From Paraspadella gotoi (taxonomy: Eukaryota; Chaetognatha), in NCBI GenBank assembly GCA_051294375.1, contig CM119268.1, positions 14,217,420 to 14,281,419 on the forward strand: 64,000 bases of DNA. The letters run 5' to 3'. The stretch's first letter is position 1, and each line of letters opens with the position of its first letter. Shown one piece after another: positions 20,772-31,300 of the stretch. A model generated the notes under the pieces. The model was not told where the DNA came from, did no database searches, and saw only the letters and a program-made list of their open reading frames with translations. Both the position numbers and the translations under genes were made by a program.

Positions 20772-20798
20772 TGTCTTGTCAGTACTACTGACAAGACA
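20772..20798. repeat. 27-bp perfect inverted repeat (13-bp arms, 1-bp loop)
   Basis: TGTCTTGTCAGTA, one C, then TACTGACAAGACA. It lies in otherwise ordinary AT-rich sequence, with no T-run after it and no gene next to it. It may be a mobile-element end or a cruciform-prone site. Confidence 0.75.
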
Positions 20799-20999
20799 GT
20801 AGCTCCTGGGTATTAAGTATTAACAAAGTATTTTGTGTTGTGTGGGAGTGGAAAGGTGCGAATCTATGGGTGCAAAAGTAAGTTTGAGGTGAGGAAAGGG
20901 GGCGTGGCAATGGGGAAGCCATGTTGAGTCGACGCGGGACGAATACAACCCGTAGCCTCAAAAACATCCGGGAGGATTCAGGGCCAGGCGAAGGAGAGA

Positions 21000-21363
21000 G
21001 AGAGAGAGAGAGAGACACGAGAGAGAAGGAGAAGAAGAGAGAGAGACTGACCTTCATAGACGCCACCGTCGGTACATTTGAATATTGTTGACTGTGTTGA
21101 AAAGATTTTATTCTTTCGGCTTGCCCCGCCTGTTCTGACAGACGATTATGGAAACAAAGACAACGGAGAAAGAAAGATAATGAAAGAAAGAAAAGAGAGA
21201 AAGGACAGAGAAAAGAAAGAGAGAGAGAGACGCAGAGGACTGACTGAAGAAAAAATGGAAGAGTGCCAGTGGGAGAGAGAGAGAGAGAGACCAAGCGTAA
21301 AAACGTCCACAGTCAAAGAAGAAAAAAATGTGAAGTGAAAAAAATGAAAAACAGAAGAGAGAG

Positions 21364-21421
<58 letters not shown>

Positions 21422-21430
21422 AGCGCGCGC
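21000..21430. repeat. Cluster of (GA)n microsatellites
   Basis: GA runs at about 20996-21015, 21205-21232, 21272-21292 and 21355-21420 are linked by A/G-rich sequence. Arg/Glu-rich open frames here are compositional. Confidence 0.85.
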
Positions 21431-22020
21431 ATAGAGAGGGAGAAGGAATGGGCAATGAATTGATTACAAGAGTAAATCGTCCCTTTTAGTGTGGTGAAGT
21501 ATTAATCTTTTTTCATGAATGTAGAGCCGAAAGAAAAGAAAGAAGAAGAAAAGAAGAAGAAAAGAGAAGAAAAGAAGAAGAAAAGAGAAGCTTTTTTTTC
21601 TTACTCTCTTTGCTCCTCTTAGACTGGAAATGAAAGTAAATGAATATGATGAGGAATAAATTGGCCAGGAAGCGAAAATCGCCAAAGAATGTTGCCATGA
21701 CAACACGAGGAGACTGGAGTCTCCAACGACGTATCCTCTGTTCTCTCCTCTCATCCTCTCTCTCTCTCATCTCTCTCTCTGAGTCATATACTCAGCTCCC
21801 CGGACGCAGCCGTCCACGGAAGGCAGCGCGCGCGGCTGCCGACCGACTCAACCTTCTCCTTCCGGCTTTTTCCGCTCGGGATCGGGAGATTCTCTCTCTC
21901 GATGGGAATCGGGCTTCTTCGTCGAAGCCGAGCGGATCGGGGCCGGATCTCTCTCCTCTCTCCTTAACTCTCTCTTGCTCTCTCTTGCTCTTGCCGTTCT
22001 TCACTCTCTATTTCTATCTT
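21430..22020. other. Mixed region with GC-rich patch, no gene assigned
   Basis: A GC-rich patch (21800-21960) makes frames open on both strands (plus 21640-22023, minus 21792-22004). I do not recognise a product and see no splice context. Confidence 0.3.
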
Positions 22021-22024
22021 TAGC

Positions 22025-22690
22025 AATTATTTAGCAATTTACTTATCAGTATTTTTTTTCAATCTATTATTACTGCCTGAATCTAGATTCAGATTTTCAA
22101 AAACTTTCAAAATATGATTCAGAACCATATTTTAATGGAAAATTTAGATACACAGCCGGGAATCAAGTAAATGCCTCAAAGGTTAGTAATAAAAATCGGA
22201 GCTGACTCGAATATGGCAAATGAGATTAATGCGTTCATGTAAGGTTGAATATAAGGCAAAAGAGAGCATAACATTTTAATAAGAATTAATTTTTTTTTAT
22301 TTAAAAAAACAATTAATAAATATTTTTACTATTTACTCTTTCCATCACCTCCTCGCTAACAAAAATGCAAATTATATATATCTATTTTGCGATCATTTTT
22401 ATCTTTATCATATTTTACTATTGTTTTCACATTATTAATCATTATTGTTAGATTTATATCTTTTTAGTAATATTATTATTTTTAAAGCTCAAAAAATCTT
22501 AAAATTAAAAAAAAGAACAAATAATAGCAAATTTTTTCACTCGTATTTAATTTCTGCTAAATATTCCTCATAATTTTTCCCCGTTTCTTTTATACTTTCC
22601 TATTTATTTTGTCAATTGGTTTCATTTTATTGTTTCAATTTTGTTAATATTTTTTTTCATTCTTTTTTTCTTTTTCTTTTAGTCTCGGAA
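22025..22690. other. AT-rich intergenic sequence, no gene seen
   Basis: Homopolymer-rich AT sequence without open frames. Confidence 0.5.
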
Positions 22691-22694
22691 ATCT

Positions 22695-23830
22695 GCTTAA
22701 TCAGCAGATCCGACCTATAACTCACTATAAACTCACTTTTTCGGTCCGTCGGTCCGCCCCCTCAATTATTGTCGGGCACACACTTATATCATGTGCAGGA
22801 ACATCGAATTATGATAAATTATGCCACAAAAAAAAAATGATGTCGCGTCCGTCCTCTGTCCGTCCGTCCGTTCCGTCCGCCCACCACCTTTAGCAAAAAA
22901 CACCAATTACTCGGATTGGATGATGGATTTAAATGAATTTGGTGTGGATAGGTAAGTGTGTATTGCAGCTGGAGTATTTAAGTTTCGATGAATCGGTCCC
23001 GAGTGGAAATGAGTTTAAATGGAAAAAACAAAAAAATATATTCACTATTTGAACACCAATTAACTCATGAGTGGATGGCTGTTGAACCTGGAATTTTGTA
23101 TGTGGGTAGGAAAGTGTGTGATTGAACAGGAAATCAAGTTTCGATGGAATAGTTTGAGTGGGAGAAATGAGTTTAAATGGAAAAAAAACAAAAAAACCTG
23201 TTTACTAATTGGATTATGCTTCTTTTCCTTTTATATTAAATGTACGCAGATTATTAATAAATCAAAATAATTAATCAGTTAATTAATCAATAGTTAAATA
23301 AATTAATCAATAATTAATTAATTTAGTCAATCAATTCGTCCAATCCGTCCCCATCTTAGCAAAAAAGCTCCAATAACTCGTGATTGGCTGGTTAGGATTT
23401 GGAATTAAATTTTGTGTGTGGGTAGAAAGTGTTGTGATAAAGCTGGATAAAATTTTCGATGGAATCGTGTGAGTGGAAATTAGCTTAAATGGAAAAACAT
23501 TAAGTCGAATTTACTAAAATCCTTTTACTTATTTAACAATAAATACTCCCAATAATCATAATTGGTATGGATAGATGAGTGGATTGGTGTGTGTGGGTAG
23601 GAAAACGTTATGGACGAAGTTGATATTAAATTTCAGTGGAAACGTACCAGTGGAAATTGAGTATTAAATGAAAAAATATGAGTCACACTTTACTTGGAAT
23701 CTTATTTATTTTAAACCCATGATAGATTTGAGATGAAATTTTGTGAGCCGGTAGGAAAGTGAGTGAAGAAGGCTTAGATATTAAGTTTTGACGGAATGCA
23801 AGTTGAAAAATTATGCCAAGTTGAAAAAAT
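22695..23830 (+). repeat. Diverged tandem repeat, about 150-180 bp units, with GTCC leader
   Basis: It opens with AATCTGCTTAATCAGCAGAT and a GTCCGTCC run (22860-22880). At least five diverged units follow (near 22905, 23052, 23368, 23545, 23715). Each has the order CCAATTACTC-like, TGTGGGTAGGAAAGTGTGTG-like, AAGTTTCGATGGAA-like and GAGTGGAAATGAGTTTAAAT-like. One unit of the same family is at 27395-27510. A TTAATTAA-rich spacer sits between two units. It has no open frame, so it is a noncoding satellite or non-autonomous element. Confidence 0.65.
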
Positions 23831-23888
23831 GATTGCAATATATATATATTATTCTTAAAAGCATTAAGTGATCCGTGCTATTTCGATA

Positions 23889-23955
23889 AAAAGAGAGAGA
23901 AGAGAGAGAGAGAGAGAAAGAGAGAGTGATAAGAGAGAGAGAGAGAAGGAGACAT
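23889..23955. repeat. (GA)n microsatellite
   Basis: GA run with a short TGATA interruption. Confidence 0.9.
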
Positions 23956-24169
23956 AAAATAAAAAAATCTTAAAAGACTCAAGATCGAGCCAGAGCCCAC
24001 TATCCATAGAAAATTTAAATGAAAAAAACCGGAAAAAACATATGAATCATGCGATAACGAATTGTGATGTACTAGTAATTGATTGAGGTAATACTAATTG
24101 ATTGATGTAATAGCTAATTTATTGATGTAATAGGAATTGATTATTTTGATTCGATGATATCAATATTGC

Positions 24170-24270
24170 ATGCGATGATAGTGCATTCACTCTGCTGATG
24201 ATAGTCATTCAGTGATGCGATGATGTCATTCATGATTCGATGATTGTCATTTCATTGCATGCGATGATAG
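24170..24270. repeat. Short tandem of GCGATGATAGT-like words
   Basis: ATGCGATGATAGT-like words recur about five times with small changes between 24160 and 24270. Confidence 0.5.
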
Positions 24271-24299
24271 TCAATAAACAAACAAATGCGTGTATGAGT

Positions 24300-24358
24300 G
24301 AAAGAGAGAAGAGAGAGAGAGAGATGAGAGAGAGAGAGAAAGAGAGAGAGAGAAAGAA

Positions 24359-24389
<31 letters not shown>

Positions 24390-24660
24390 AAGGAAAGATT
24401 AATAAATCCACGAAAATCTCGGATGAAAATATGGGATTTTGTATTGAAAAAAAAGCGCGGAATAAATGGCAATAATAAAAGTTTTTTGGAAGGAAAAAAA
24501 TAATCAGAATTTTTCAAAAAACAAAACAATCACGCAAAAATCGGATAGATAGGGTACAGACACACACAGAGAGACAGAGAGACAGAGAGAGAGAGAGAAA
24601 AAAGGAAGAGAGAGAGGAGAGACAGCCGCTGCCCAGAGAAAAAGAGAAAGAGAAAGAGCG
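24300..24660. repeat. GA-rich microsatellite region
   Basis: GA runs at 24305-24394 and 24570-24620 flank unique A-rich sequence. Confidence 0.8.
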
Positions 24661-24689
24661 ATATATAATAATTTAAAAGAATCAGCAGT

Positions 24690-24775
24690 ACTTATTGGCG
24701 CCGCACGTTAGCGTGAGCTATTCTCTACCCAAAGGACCCGGGTTCGCGCCCTGTTCGCGGCATCGAGTTTTACAT
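24690..24775 (+). repeat. tRNA-derived SINE-like element
   Basis: It has an internal pol III-like promoter: a TTAGCGTGAGC A-box-like word, then GGGTTCGCGCCC about 35 bp later (B-box consensus GGTTCRANNCC with one change). The GGCGCCGCACG head resembles a tRNA 5' end. No tail repeat was identified. Confidence 0.5.
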
Positions 24776-24779
24776 TAGT

Positions 24780-25410
24780 GAACCCACATTATATCTAAAA
24801 ATTTTTTTGTAAAAAAAAAGACGAGAGAGAGAGAGAGAGACGATGAGAGAAGAGAGACGAGAAAGAAGCTGGACAGACGCTGCAGAGCCAGGAACTCGTT
24901 TTTAGAAGCAAGACCAGTTGAGGAGAAAAACGAGAGCAAGAGATGAGAGCGACATATAATTAAAACGTTTTTGTTTGTAAATAAAACGATAAAACAAATT
25001 ACCAATATTGATATGAAACATGAGAATTTTAAAGATCTTTGATGATTAGAAAGCCCATATATGAAATCAACTCCCTATGATATCACACTTTCAGAAGGCC
25101 ATGATTGCGAAAAAAGCGAGACCGAAAAGCTAAACGAAATAAAATCTAACAGGACGGCTTTGCCCGCCTGGCTTCGATAATTAGAGCATATTTGTTTGTT
25201 TTGATTTTAAAATGTAAACAAAAACATTAATAACTGTCGCTGACTCAATTTTAAGGACATCGATGATGACAAGCTGAATATAAAATTTAATAATCTATTA
25301 ATTAATTAATTAATTAATTAATTAATTCTATTAATAAAATTAACTCTATTAAGTAATTAATTAACAATTAATTAATTAATTATCGTAGCAATCCCGACAT
25401 TGTTTGCCCT
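24780..25410. other. Intergenic with GA run and (ATTA)n
   Basis: GA run at 24822-24842 and an ATTA tetramer run at 25298-25328. Nothing else was recognised. Confidence 0.5.
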
Positions 25411-25429
25411 CAAACTTGTTTCTTTCTTT

Positions 25430-25725
25430 TTTTCAAAAAAAGAACTCCCGGATCCGCGCTAACCCATAATCGAATCCGCTCGGAGGCAGAGAGGAAGAGC
25501 CTCGCGGTGACGAGGGTAACAGAGATAGAAAGATTAAGTTCGCCGCTGCAGCTCCGATCGGATCGATTTGCAGCGCGCGGATCCGGGAGATAAAGAAGAA
25601 GGAAAGAGAAAGCAGAAGTAAGAAGAGCCGACCGAAGTAAGTCGAAGGCAGGGAGAAGCCGCCTCGGCCGCCCGCGACGGCTGCTCCCGGACGCTGCGCT
25701 GATACGAGGGCTTCTGAGTATAGCA
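25430..25725. other. GC-rich patch, coding status unclear
   Basis: CpG-containing sequence with minus-strand frames open (25433-25726 and 25410-25793). The products are unrecognised, and the longer frame runs into a CT microsatellite. It may be a CpG island. Confidence 0.25.
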
Positions 25726-25726
25726 T

Positions 25727-25773
<47 letters not shown>

Positions 25774-26260
25774 AATCCAAACAACAACGCCACGGAGACT
25801 TAGTTCAAAAACAAAAAAAAGTGTTTTCCCCAGGTATTGTGGCGAGAAAGCAATATAGAAAATGTCACAATCTCTCGTTGGCTCCGGTTCGGCTCGAAAA
25901 ACACGAACTCCTTCAGGGTGGAGGGAGGGAGAACCCCCTCCAGACCGTTGATCTGTCTCCCTCTCTTTTTCCTCTCTTTATCCATTGTCGTATCTCCTCT
26001 TCCTCTCCCTTTCTGGCAATCTCGACCCTTTACTCTCTTCTTCCTCTTTCTTCCTTCTCTTCTCTTCAATTTCCAAGAAAAATCCTGAACTCCTCTTTCT
26101 TTTCTCTCTGTTCCTCTCTCTCTCCTCGTCTCTCTCTCTCGTCTCTCTCTTTCTCTCTCTCTCTCCTCTCTCTCTTCTCCCCTCTCCTCTTCCTCTCTCC
26201 CCCTTCCCCCTCTCCCTCTCCCCTTCTCTCTCTCTCCCTCTCCTCTCTCTCTCCCCGAAA
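25726..26260. repeat. (CT)n and pyrimidine-rich tracts
   Basis: A perfect CT run at 25727-25770 is followed, after about 170 bp of unique sequence, by a broken C/T tract to 26260. The Ser/Leu frames are compositional. Confidence 0.85.
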
Positions 26261-26289
26261 AATTTCCTTTCCTGTCAACTTTTCTCGAA

Positions 26290-26843
26290 TGAGGAAAAAT
26301 AAGGATTTATGACATTTTTTTTACACTTCTTGGCGAGAAAAAAATATGGGTGAAAAATAAATAAATCAGAAAATAAATAAAAGTACCAGCTTTTTTTTCC
26401 CATTCGACCATATTCTCAAAATAAGCGCGGCCCCTGAGGAAATGCGGGGCCTTGCGCCTTTTTTTCTCCATCCCCTCGACCCCGTTCGGAGAGGACCATT
26501 GGAGAAAAGGGGAAAGATGAATAATATATAACGCCAGTTGGCGTCGTTGTCGTCGCCGTTATTGCTTCCAATGGGTGAACTGTCTTATCTCCATGTTAGC
26601 AATTAAAGGATAGAAAAGTTGTCTGTTATTTAAAAGGTGGTCGGGTTAAAAAAATGACGAACAAAATTAGAGGAATCGATTTATTGAAATCAGAAAAGCT
26701 TATAGATTCGAATTGGTTAATTTAAAATTGTGGCATTAATTTTAAAATTAATTTTCAGTGAGGTAAAGTTTTACGAGCGGCGCGGCGTTTGAACGAGGGA
26801 ACTAAAATTACAATTACAAACAAACCCAAATGATTAATGTTTT
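26290..26843. other. Intergenic, no gene seen
   Basis: Mixed to AT-rich with no credible frame. It ends at a gap. Confidence 0.4.
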
Positions 26844-27040
26844 NNNNNNNNNNNNNNNNNNNNNNNNNNNNNNNNNNNNNNNNNNNNNNNNNNNNNNNNN
26901 NNNNNNNNNNNNNNNNNNNNNNNNNNNNNNNNNNNNNNNNNNNNNNNNNNNNNNNNNNNNNNNNNNNNNNNNNNNNNNNNNNNNNNNNNNNNNNNNNNNN
27001 NNNNNNNNNNNNNNNNNNNNNNNNNNNNNNNNNNNNNNNN
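26844..27040. other. Assembly gap
   Basis: 197 Ns in AT-rich sequence. Confidence 0.95.
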
Positions 27041-27224
27041 ATGAGAAAAGCATGATAAACATGATTTGACATTTCACTTTCATTACATTCTTGGTTTTGA
27101 TTCCATTTGCGATAAAAGAGTTACAGTGCAAAAAGACCAAACTTTCGAGCAAATAACGGGTCATGCATTTAAGAATAAACGTTGAATATGACAACAGTTA
27201 AATATTGCTTGTACGCTGTCTAAT

Positions 27225-27785
27225 TTTAGCGGATCTGCTTACATCAGATTCGGCTCTATAATTCACTTAGTACGGTTAATATAGTCGTATGTCACTTACA
27301 TCATCTCAGAATATTGAATTATTATATTTAAGAAAAAAAATTTGGATTCGTCCGTCTCGTCCGTCCGATCCCCCGTTAGCTGTTGAACGTCAATTCCTTC
27401 TCGAGTGGATGACTGAATGATGGGTAGGAAAGATGTGTGATGAGCACGAAATCAAGTTTTCGATGGATCGTCAAGTGGAAATGAGTTAAAATGGAAAAAC
27501 CACAAAAATCTATTTCACTATTTGATTATTTTTTCTTTTTATATTAAAATGTAACTTAAAGCTGCATTAATTAATTAATAATAAATTAGTAATCAATTAA
27601 TCATTAATTATTTTATAATTAATTTAATTATTAATTAATTATGTGATCGAGATGGTTTGTTTTGTGATTGAGTAGGCGAGACAAAGTGGAAAACGATTTT
27701 AAGCGAATAAAAATTAATTAATTAGTTAATTAATTAATTAATTAACTAATCAGCTGCTAATGATCGTGGCAGATCCGGCATTGTT
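27225..27785. mobile_element. Possible non-autonomous element with GATCTGC inverted ends
   Basis: The left end reads AGCGGATCTGCTTACATCAG and the right end reads GGCAGATCCGGCATTG. The outer 10-12 bp are inverted copies (GCGGATCTGC against GCCGGATCTGCC). The inside has a GTCCGTCC leader, one unit of the 160-bp repeat seen at 22900-23830, and TTAATTAA-rich sequence. There is no open reading frame, consistent with a MITE-like element. Target-site duplication was not established. Confidence 0.45.
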
Positions 27786-27914
27786 TTCGTTGCTTAGGGT
27801 CTGTTTCTCTTTTTTTCTATACTTGTACATATTAAAAATTGTCAAAACTACTTTTAGTGGTAACCAACTTTTACGTTCTTCTTGTCTGTTTTTTGTTTGT
27901 TTTTGACATGACGC

Positions 27915-28223
27915 NNNNNNNNNNNNNNNNNNNNNNNNNNNNNNNNNNNNNNNNNNNNNNNNNNNNNNNNNNNNNNNNNNNNNNNNNNNNNNNNNNNNNN
28001 NNNNNNNNNNNNNNNNNNNNNNNNNNNNNNNNNNNNNNNNNNNNNNNNNNNNNNNNNNNNNNNNNNNNNNNNNNNNNNNNNNNNNNNNNNNNNNNNNNNN
28101 NNNNNNNNNNNNNNNNNNNNNNNNNNNNNNNNNNNNNNNNNNNNNNNNNNNNNNNNNNNNNNNNNNNNNNNNNNNNNNNNNNNNNNNNNNNNNNNNNNNN
28201 NNNNNNNNNNNNNNNNNNNNNNN
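27915..28223. other. Assembly gap at the 3' side of tyrosinase
   Basis: 309 Ns. Part of the missing tyrosinase C-terminal region may lie here. Confidence 0.95.
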
Positions 28224-28271
28224 AGTAACAAATATGCCTTTTTTAATTGTATTGTAATTTTGTGTTCTGAC

Positions 28272-28393
28272 CTCGCAATCGTATTTAGCCTTGTCCCCGT
28301 GACGCCTCATCCACATTTCAAAGATTCTGTCGATGTTGCAATGATGAAGGATAAAGATTGGATCGTTGCTGGCGATTGGAACATTACCCATCA
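28272..28393 (-). CDS. Tyrosinase exon 8: third CuB histidine
   Basis: After TTTTCGTCCAG. It encodes SNDPIFILHHCNIDRIFEMW with H466. A GTCAGA follows GAG at 28271, so the exon probably ends there in phase 0. The open frame itself runs on to the N gap. Confidence 0.9.
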
Positions 28394-31300
28394 CTGGACG
28401 AAAAACGAATTTAATGCATTTAAAACGAGATATTCGACCCCCAAAAAATTAAAATAAGTTGGCAAAAATGAACCAAAAAATATCTGACCTCCGTCGATCC
28501 AGTCGTGGACGCGATTGTGCATGTATTGTATCTTGAGCTCCGGATCGATTGTGCCTTTTATGGAGGCGAAACCTTCCAAGCGATTGCGGAATCCGTTGCG
28601 AGTAAAATGATTCTTGGATTCGTATCTGGAACGATTTCCGTATTTGATGTTGTTGTAATCGATCGAGTCGTACTCGGAAATTTCCAGTAGTTTTTCCACT
28701 TCCTCCTTGCTGGGGAACATTAGTTCTTCTTGACGCCTGAGCCGCGTGAGTGGTTCGTCCAGCTCGGTAGGGCCCTTTCAGGTTTTATTTCAAAATTAAA
28801 TTTTTTTAACTTGATCTAGATCGAGTAATTCGTACATGCAAATATTTTTCTCAAGTTTGAATGATGAAGTCACAAGATTGTTTTCGACTAACTGATTAAA
28901 AACTGTTATGGTGGACTAAAATCCACCAACCGGTCGTCAGTGGCCATTGGTGCCGGAGGCAAGTCGTTCGCCTCCAAACCTAAAGGTCTGGGGTTCTAGC
29001 CCGGTGGTCGCCAAGCAGTTAAGAGGACGGGGCGCTTAACCCGCCTGTAACACGGTGTTACAGCCTGATCCGAAGCTCAGGGACTGCTTAATAAGCAGTG
29101 CTTATATTGGACGGTTCTGTCACTAACACATAACAATTATCACTGTCTCTTCACTGTCAACACTTAACCTGACAGAGTTTTCCTTCCATGTTGTATCCAT
29201 CGCGTTTTTTTGCTCCGGGGTAGAATTCCGAGAACCCGCAAGCGACGTTCCAGTATCTGAGCAGGAAGTTGAAATAGAATAAAAAATATTGCATCTGCCC
29301 AAACAAATAAAAAATTGTCCCCCCTCGCCGAAAAACCTAACGCTCACCTAAATTTGGAGTTTTTCGACAGCATGCTTACGTTCCTCTTCTCGATAATTTG
29401 TTTCTTGCAATCCCACTTCCATACGTAACTGGGAGTTCTAAGGTCTTCGTCGTCCTGGGAGACGGCGCCCATCAAATCGTCGGTACAAACGCTGCAAGTT
29501 TGGGTCTTGTGATCGGCCGTCCAATCCCAGTAGGGGAGAGAAAAGTTTGGGTCGCCGTTTAAATGTCGAAGTCTGATGGAAGGATGTAGGAAGAGGATGT
29601 CATCATTTTCAGTTTACCAATTGTAGTTAGCACTAACTCTTAACCCAAAGGACGACGGGGCCTCTATGCGGGGTGAACCTAGACTACATCTAAACCACCT
29701 GTTGTAACGGACAACAACCCGATCCGAAGTTTGGTGTCTGTGTGCAACGGACAATGAACTGATCGCGGCATCGTCTTCTACACAATCTTAGTATAACGAA
29801 TAGTACAACGATAAGGAGACCTTGTTAAAACTTGCAGTTTTTAATTGAAGTGCAAAAAAGTTTTAAAAACGTTCGAAGTTTTTTTTATAACCTTGCTTAC
29901 ATTGGCTGGTTTCGTACATCCTTCCCTCCCTATTTTCTTTTTTCCTTCCTTTCTCTTTCTTTTCCTATTTTCTTTCTCCCTTTCTTCCATTTCTCTGAAA
30001 CCCGCCTGTCTTCAATATGCAGCATGTAGTATCGGTGCCAAACGGGAAAGGCGGCGCCTTTGTGGGCGAAGTTAACGAGATCGAGGCTCCGCGGATGGCA
30101 ATCGTCGCCCGTCGCTGAATCATTTAATGTGCGTCTGTGAAATAAACGAGTTCTTTGTTTTAATCTAAATAATTTTTTAAAGGTTAATTAGGATTAAATT
30201 GTTTTAAAATCTTAAAACTTTATAACTTTAGCTTGGTGAAACTCAGCTCTGAGTTCAAACCTCTCACGGTCACGCTGGTTAAGGTGTGATGATATCGTCT
30301 CAAACACGCCAGTGTCATGGGGTGATCATTGCGGGTCCAAAGCTCTGCGCTCCAGCTGTCGGGAGATGCCTCACTCCCCGGGCATCACACACGTCTCCCA
30401 TTTACCATACTATACCATTAAAAAAATTAAGCAAGTCATTCACCGCGCTGTGAAGTAGTGAAGCCACGTAAAGACATCCCAGTAGGATCCCTTTTTGTAA
30501 AGTCGTTCCAATGCCGCTTCCTTTTTCGCCGGATCGTTCGTATTTTTCATCTCTTCCCTCACTTTATCCACGTAATCGGTGATCATTACGAACTCGGGTT
30601 CCTCCGTGCGTTTCGCCTTATCGATCGTTTCAGTCAGGTTTTTCCTCTCATCCTCGCTGCGATAACAGAAAAAAAAATGTCACAACTTGGTAAAAATTAA
30701 AACAAAATCGGATTAATAAACTTTAAAATATCGATTTGAGCCCCCCCCCCAAAAAAAAATACTGAATCTTCCATATTTTCAATCCCCGGTACTAGTTTAC
30801 GACTTTTTGCTTCCAAAAAAACATTTTCGTTATTGAGCAATGAGCATTGACATCAAAAGGCTAGAAGAAGCATTAATGTTGAACAGTAGACGTTTTCCTC
30901 AATATACTTCCTCCTATTACTTGAGGCTCAATACGTTCCTCCGCGTCCTAATCTTCTTCGTCGGTTCGCAGGATTTTTTTCCCTCCTTCTCTTCCATATC
31001 AAATCCGTAAGCGCACTCGTCGCAAGAGATCCCAGCGAAGTTGTTCGCGCAATCGCAGACCCTCTCGAAAAAATTTCTCGGCCAGTAGAGTCTGAAAAGC
31101 CGGGTGGGGGGGGTTGGGAGAGAGAGAGATAACTGATGTACTGATTAACGATTTACTGAAGATTACTGATTGTTTATTTCTTCTGCAACGCTACATTTTA
31201 AGTTTATTTTTACCAGTTCAAATGTATTTTTGTAGTCGGGCATAGCAAAGTTCACCCCGCCTCTAAGCATGACACCTTCAGTCGTGACCCGGTGGCTCAT

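Noticed and set aside
22860-22880. GTCCGTCC run and other regular spacings considered as a CRISPR-like array
   Set aside because: The units are diverged, there are no constant repeats with unique spacers, and the sequence is eukaryotic.
24690-24775. Functional tRNA gene
   Set aside because: A- and B-box-like words exist here and at 31293, 28991 and 36163, but no complete cloverleaf with paired acceptor stem can be drawn, so they are listed as SINE-like.
21730-25745. Possible inverted pair between the GC-rich patches at 21800-21960 and 25440-25700
   Set aside because: They share short words (CGGACGC, GAGCGGAT, ACTCAG) but I could not align them over any length.
28250-28394. Tyrosinase frame extended to the N gap after the CuB motif
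   Set aside because: A good GTCAGA donor follows GAG at 28272. The residues beyond it (VRTQNYNTIKKG) do not resemble the family, so they are probably intron.
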